7,219 bases of DNA from assembly GCA_903828035.1 (NCBI GenBank), contig CAIKKV010000395.1:1-7219 (forward strand), read 5' to 3'. Position numbers and translations under genes: made by a program. Under the pieces are notes generated by a model that searched no databases, was not told the DNA's origin, and was given only the letters and a program-made list of their open reading frames with translations. Position 1 is the stretch's first letter; each line of letters begins with the position of its first letter. Shown here one piece after another: positions 4,375 to 7,219 of this stretch. This DNA is from an uncultured bacterium (GTDB lineage Bacteria; Verrucomicrobiota; Kiritimatiellia; CAIKKV01).

Positions 4375-7029
4375 ATGATGAAAAAGCGGATCAGAGCAAT
4401 GAGGTCTGGCGGCATCCGGGCAGGGATGGTTATCGCGGCCCTTCTCGCCGGCGCGTGCGGGCTGCGCGCGGAACAACCCTATTATGAGCCGGCGCTGAAG
4501 ATCGGGCCGGTCGGCTCCAACCCTAGCGCCAACAAAATGGATCGCAAGGCCTTCGACTCCTACACCGGGGAGGTCCGCTCGCAATTCCAGAGGTTCGCCA
4601 AAAGCTATTCGCCGGATTATGCGGACAGCCAATGGATGCTCGGCCCGCCCAGGGAGGGGCGCCTGACCGCCCCGTTGCCCCTTGCGCGCAAGGGCGTGGC
4701 CGCCGCGGAGATCATTGTCGACCTCGACCCCGCCCTGCACACGCCCGAGGCGACGCTGGGGCGGACGAACTACCCGGCCGAGGTCATTCCCATGCGGAAG
4801 ACGGGGCATCTCATTGTCCGCCACGCCGCTGAGGAGCTGAAGCTCTGGCTGGATGCGCTGACCGGGGCGGATTTCCCCATCCGGGGGAAGGCGGCGGGCG
4901 CGCAGACGCGGATCTTCGTGGGCGCCTCCTTCGCCAAGGCGCTGTTTCCCGCGGACCTAGAACAGCTCGGCCAGGGCGAATGCCTTGACGGGTTCTCCGT
5001 GCGCGCGAAAGGCAGCGACATCTACATTTTCGGCGCCACCGCCAAGGGCGCGCTGAATGGCGTCTACGCCTTCCTCGAGAACAACTCCGACCTCATCTGG
5101 GCGCACAGCTTCTCCGACCTCGGCACGGTGTATACCGTCAACCCCGAGCTCAGCGTGGTGTGGGCCGGCGGCATGGACAAGCCGCAGACGGTCCAGCGCG
5201 GGTGGCTGGGCCATTACGAGGAGACGAAGGCCGGACCCGTCGCGCCCTGGATGTGGCAGATGCGCAACCGCAGCAATTTCATCGTCGCGCCGGGACCCTC
5301 GCCCCGGATGGCGGAGTGGGGGTGCTGGCTGGAGGGGGGCGGCCACTGCCTGGGGACCTTTGCGCCGCTTCGCGACAAGGACTTCTTCCCGCTGATGGTC
5401 GATCCCGTCACGGGCAAGACGGAAAAGCCCGATAAGATTGTCTACAACAAACATAACCTCTGCCTGACCCATCCCGATCTTCCCGGGCTTTACGCTGAAA
5501 AGATGGTGGAGTTTTTCCGGAGCGACAAGGCCAAGAATCCCGATGCCCCGCTGAACGCCTTCCGGCTGGGCGTCGAGGATCCGGGCCCCGAGCGGGAGTA
5601 CGGCGTGTGCCAGTGCCCGCGCTGCCTGAAGCCGATCAAGCTGACGGACGGGCGGATCGTTCCCTACCAGAATGCCCGGAAAGAAGGCCTGGCCTTCCGT
5701 TCCACGCAGCTTTACCTGCTGCTGGAGCCCATCGCCCGGGCCGTGCTCAAGGAGAACCCCGAGTCCCGGTTCAGCACCTATGCGTACTATTTCGCCGCCG
5801 AGCCGCCGCCCTTCCAGGTGAGCGTGCAGCCCTGGCTGTGCCCCTACGGCGGGGGCGGGCAGCTGGTCCACCGCGACTATCGCCATCCGCTTTTCTGGGA
5901 AACCAACGCCAAATGGTGGAACTTCGCCTATGGCTGGAGCCGCATCACCGACCTGACCGTGCTGCGCGACTACAACGGCCTGATCACCAACGGCCGGCCC
6001 TTTGCCGACGTGCTGGCCTGGGATGTGCGCGCCCTGCTGCCGCTGGGCGTGAAACGCTTCACCAATGAAACCGACCTGCAGACCGCCTTCATGCAGATGG
6101 ATTTCTGGGTGGCCAGCCGAGTGTACTGGAATCCCGATGCCGACGTGGAGCAGCTGGAGAAGTATTATGTGCGCCGGACGTTCCGGGAGGGCGCCCCGGA
6201 AATGGAGAAGTTCTTCGGCGAGATCCGCAAGTGGTGGTTCGGGACGTTTGAGGGGAGGGAGGATTTTGTCAACCTGGGCTGGATGATCGACAAGATGGGC
6301 GGCCAGCGGATGTTGTACGGGCACCTGCAGGAGGCCTACAAGCAGGCCCGGCACCCGATGGCCCGCGCCAACATCGCCCGGCTGCTCAAGACGTTCGAGC
6401 ACTGGTTCCACCTCAATCTGGAGGACGGCACCGCCGATGCCATGCTGGCCAGCGCCAAGCTGGGGCGGCATGTGCGGTATTCGTCGTTCATGCAGGGGGA
6501 GGTGCCCATGCCGGTCACCTATATGACGCTCAGCAACGACGCGCCCAGGGAGAGCGAAGCCCTGGTCCCGGCGGGAGCGGCCCCGAAGGGCGGCTTCCGG
6601 GGAGGGACCTTCCGCCTGCGGATCAAGCCGGTCGGCCGCGCCGCCAAGGAGGCCTTTCCCGTGCCCAGCCTGAGCGTGGGCAGCATGCCCGCTCCCACCG
6701 CTAGCCTGGATAGCGAGGGGGGCGGGGATGACAGCTGGTCCCCGCCGGTGGCGGCGGAGCGGCAGAAGGATGGCGGCTACCTGTATGTCATCCGCCTCCT
6801 GCCGGCGAAGGGATCGGCCTTCAATCCCGAGCGGATCTCCGACATCCGCTTTTCGTATCCGCTGATGGCCTGGCCCGACCCGCGGGGCTACTGCCCCGAG
6901 TTTGCCGTCTACGACATGCAACTGGCGGATTCGGCGGGCAAGCGCTACGTGGACCCCGGCCTGGCCGCGCGGCAGGGCAGCCTGCCCCGCAAGCATTACT
7001 TTGAGGGAGGCGAGCTGGGCGATGAATGA
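4375..7029 (+). CDS. Exported DUF4838 protein, putative GH163-like glycan hydrolase
   Basis: An 884-residue secreted protein. Residues 1-32 are a signal peptide: basic K3-K-R-I-R, hydrophobic M-V-I-A-A-L-L-A-G-A-C28-G-L, and likely cleavage after A32. C28 makes a poor lipobox (A-G-A-C), so a lipoprotein is possible but less likely. Around 110-260 lies a GH67-N/GH20b-like alpha/beta domain (R-H-A-A-E-E-L-K-L-W-L, then L-I-W-A-H). The DUF4838 region spans about 290-640. It includes L-G-V-E401-D402, the Cys cluster C412-Q-C414-P-R-C417, and F-T-N-E565-T-D followed by V-Y-W-N-P-D-A-D-V-E. About 715-884 is a probable beta-rich accessory domain. DUF4838 includes CAZy GH163, endo-beta-N-acetylglucosaminidases acting on N-glycans, which suits a GH20 partner, but many DUF4838 proteins are uncharacterised and activity here is inferred. 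AAGGAA seven bases upstream fixes the first of two adjacent ATGs. The gene lies 11 nt after the GH20 gene. No terminator hairpin is seen after the stop. Confidence 0.85.
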   Translation: MMKKRIRAMRSGGIRAGMVIAALLAGACGLRAEQPYYEPALKIGPVGSNPSANKMDRKAFDSYTGEVRSQFQRFAKSYSPDYADSQWMLGPPREGRLTAPLPLARKGVAAAEIIVDLDPALHTPEATLGRTNYPAEVIPMRKTGHLIVRHAAEELKLWLDALTGADFPIRGKAAGAQTRIFVGASFAKALFPADLEQLGQGECLDGFSVRAKGSDIYIFGATAKGALNGVYAFLENNSDLIWAHSFSDLGTVYTVNPELSVVWAGGMDKPQTVQRGWLGHYEETKAGPVAPWMWQMRNRSNFIVAPGPSPRMAEWGCWLEGGGHCLGTFAPLRDKDFFPLMVDPVTGKTEKPDKIVYNKHNLCLTHPDLPGLYAEKMVEFFRSDKAKNPDAPLNAFRLGVEDPGPEREYGVCQCPRCLKPIKLTDGRIVPYQNARKEGLAFRSTQLYLLLEPIARAVLKENPESRFSTYAYYFAAEPPPFQVSVQPWLCPYGGGGQLVHRDYRHPLFWETNAKWWNFAYGWSRITDLTVLRDYNGLITNGRPFADVLAWDVRALLPLGVKRFTNETDLQTAFMQMDFWVASRVYWNPDADVEQLEKYYVRRTFREGAPEMEKFFGEIRKWWFGTFEGREDFVNLGWMIDKMGGQRMLYGHLQEAYKQARHPMARANIARLLKTFEHWFHLNLEDGTADAMLASAKLGRHVRYSSFMQGEVPMPVTYMTLSNDAPRESEALVPAGAAPKGGFRGGTFRLRIKPVGRAAKEAFPVPSLSVGSMPAPTASLDSEGGGDDSWSPPVAAERQKDGGYLYVIRLLPAKGSAFNPERISDIRFSYPLMAWPDPRGYCPEFAVYDMQLADSAGKRYVDPGLAARQGSLPRKHYFEGGELGDE

Positions 7030-7078
7030 ATGGTACGTAAAGAAATAACGATCAGGCCACCTCTTATCGATTTTATAC

Positions 7079-7111
7079 TTGCAGAATGATACTCGTAGTA
7101 TCAGAATGCAA
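7079..7111 (+). promoter_or_regulatory. 33-bp symmetrical element overlapping a promoter
   Basis: The layout is TTGCA, GAA, TGATACT, CGT, AGTATCA, GAA, TGCAA. The 7-bp inner arms and the 5-bp outer arms are exact complements, separated by a GAA on each side. The outer left arm is part of a -35-like TTGCAG (7079-7084), and CAGAAT (7102-7107), 17 bp on, could be the -10 box. Transcription would start near 7113-7115, next to the ATG at 7115. This looks like an operator for autoregulation of the following gene. Symmetry is seen directly; promoter and function are inferred. Confidence 0.5.
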
Positions 7112-7114
7112 CAT

Positions 7115-7219
7115 ATGTACAAAGAGAGGTCCGTTCAAGAGAAGATCCAGAAGGCGGTAGCGACATTCCGTGTGGTCGTGCTTAGCCCGAGTTCGCCAGT
7201 TGCAACGATTCTGAAAGTA
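7115..7219 (+). CDS. N-terminal fragment resembling a DUF4143-type AAA ATPase
   Basis: An open frame of 35 codons that runs off the right edge and begins MYKERSVQEKIQKAVATF. The pattern 'M-Y-x-R ... basic helix ... F-R-V-V-V-L' followed by a loop is typical of the N-terminus of AAA ATPases with a DUF4143 C-terminal domain, where G-P-R-Q-x-G-K-T-T-L normally comes next. Here the loop reads S-P-S-S-P-V-A-T-I-L-K, with no GxxxxGK[ST] P-loop. An in-frame ATG also lies at 7106, inside the symmetrical element. The start at 7115 is preferred because it fits the family and the predicted leaderless transcript; there is no Shine-Dalgarno sequence. With so little sequence, this may be a degenerate ATPase, a pseudogene, or another family. 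Confidence 0.45.
   Translation, partial: MYKERSVQEKIQKAVATFRVVVLSPSSPVATILKV

Noticed and set aside
7022..7048. A small open frame of eight codons overlapping the end of the DUF4838 gene
   Set aside because: It has no supporting family, its length is within chance expectation, and nothing in the context calls for it.
4957..7122. A long open frame on the minus strand opposite the DUF4838 gene
   Set aside because: It is a shadow of GC-rich coding DNA. The translation is rich in Gly, Ala, Arg and Pro, shows no family motif, and the plus strand holds a clear signal peptide and DUF4838 motifs.
1..7219. CRISPR arrays, tRNA or rRNA genes, transposases
   Set aside because: No regularly spaced direct repeats of CRISPR size, no cloverleaf-like or rRNA sequence and no transposase motif were found on reading both strands.

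Overview
The window is GC-rich chromosomal DNA with short AT-rich intergenic gaps. It carries seven genes or gene fragments: two on the minus strand at the left and five on the plus strand. No RNA gene, CRISPR array, insertion sequence or phage gene is visible. The mix of a Gfo/Idh/MocA oxidoreductase, a LacI-type operator, a GH20 hexosaminidase and a DUF4838 (GH163-like) exported protein, with toxin-antitoxin and AAA-type accessory genes, recalls glycan-degrading bacteria of the PVC group (Kiritimatiellota, Verrucomicrobiota or Lentisphaerota). This lineage is an inference from gene content; no marker gene is present.

Left part, minus strand (1-1287): the first 66 codons of an MNT/AbiEii-like nucleotidyltransferase run off the left edge. 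Upstream of it lies a complete Gfo/Idh/MocA-family NAD(P)-dependent oxidoreductase with a strong ribosome binding site. A short hexamer array sits between the two genes.

Middle part, plus strand (1371-2281): a small DUF4404 protein is followed by a MazE/MazF-type toxin-antitoxin pair. The TA promoter predicts a leaderless antitoxin mRNA and has an imperfect 21-bp palindrome between its -35 and -10 boxes. The antitoxin frame breaks at a run of eight G. A single -1 slip there restores a normal antitoxin C-terminus that ends 10 nt inside the toxin gene.

Intergenic 2282-2548 holds a 94-bp nested inverted repeat of a dispersed-repeat type, then a promoter followed directly by a perfect 16-bp LacI/Cra-type palindrome.

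Right part, plus strand (2549-7029): a two-gene operon encodes a cytoplasmic GH20 beta-hexosaminidase and an exported 884-aa DUF4838 protein, 11 nt apart. DUF4838 is the domain of CAZy family GH163 (endo-beta-N-acetylglucosaminidases acting on N-glycans). A coherent model is that the exported protein works on a GlcNAc-containing glycan outside the cytoplasm and the GH20 enzyme trims imported fragments, under LacI-type control. Past the operon, a 33-bp symmetrical element overlaps a promoter for a truncated gene whose N-terminus resembles DUF4143-type AAA ATPases but lacks a recognisable Walker A motif.
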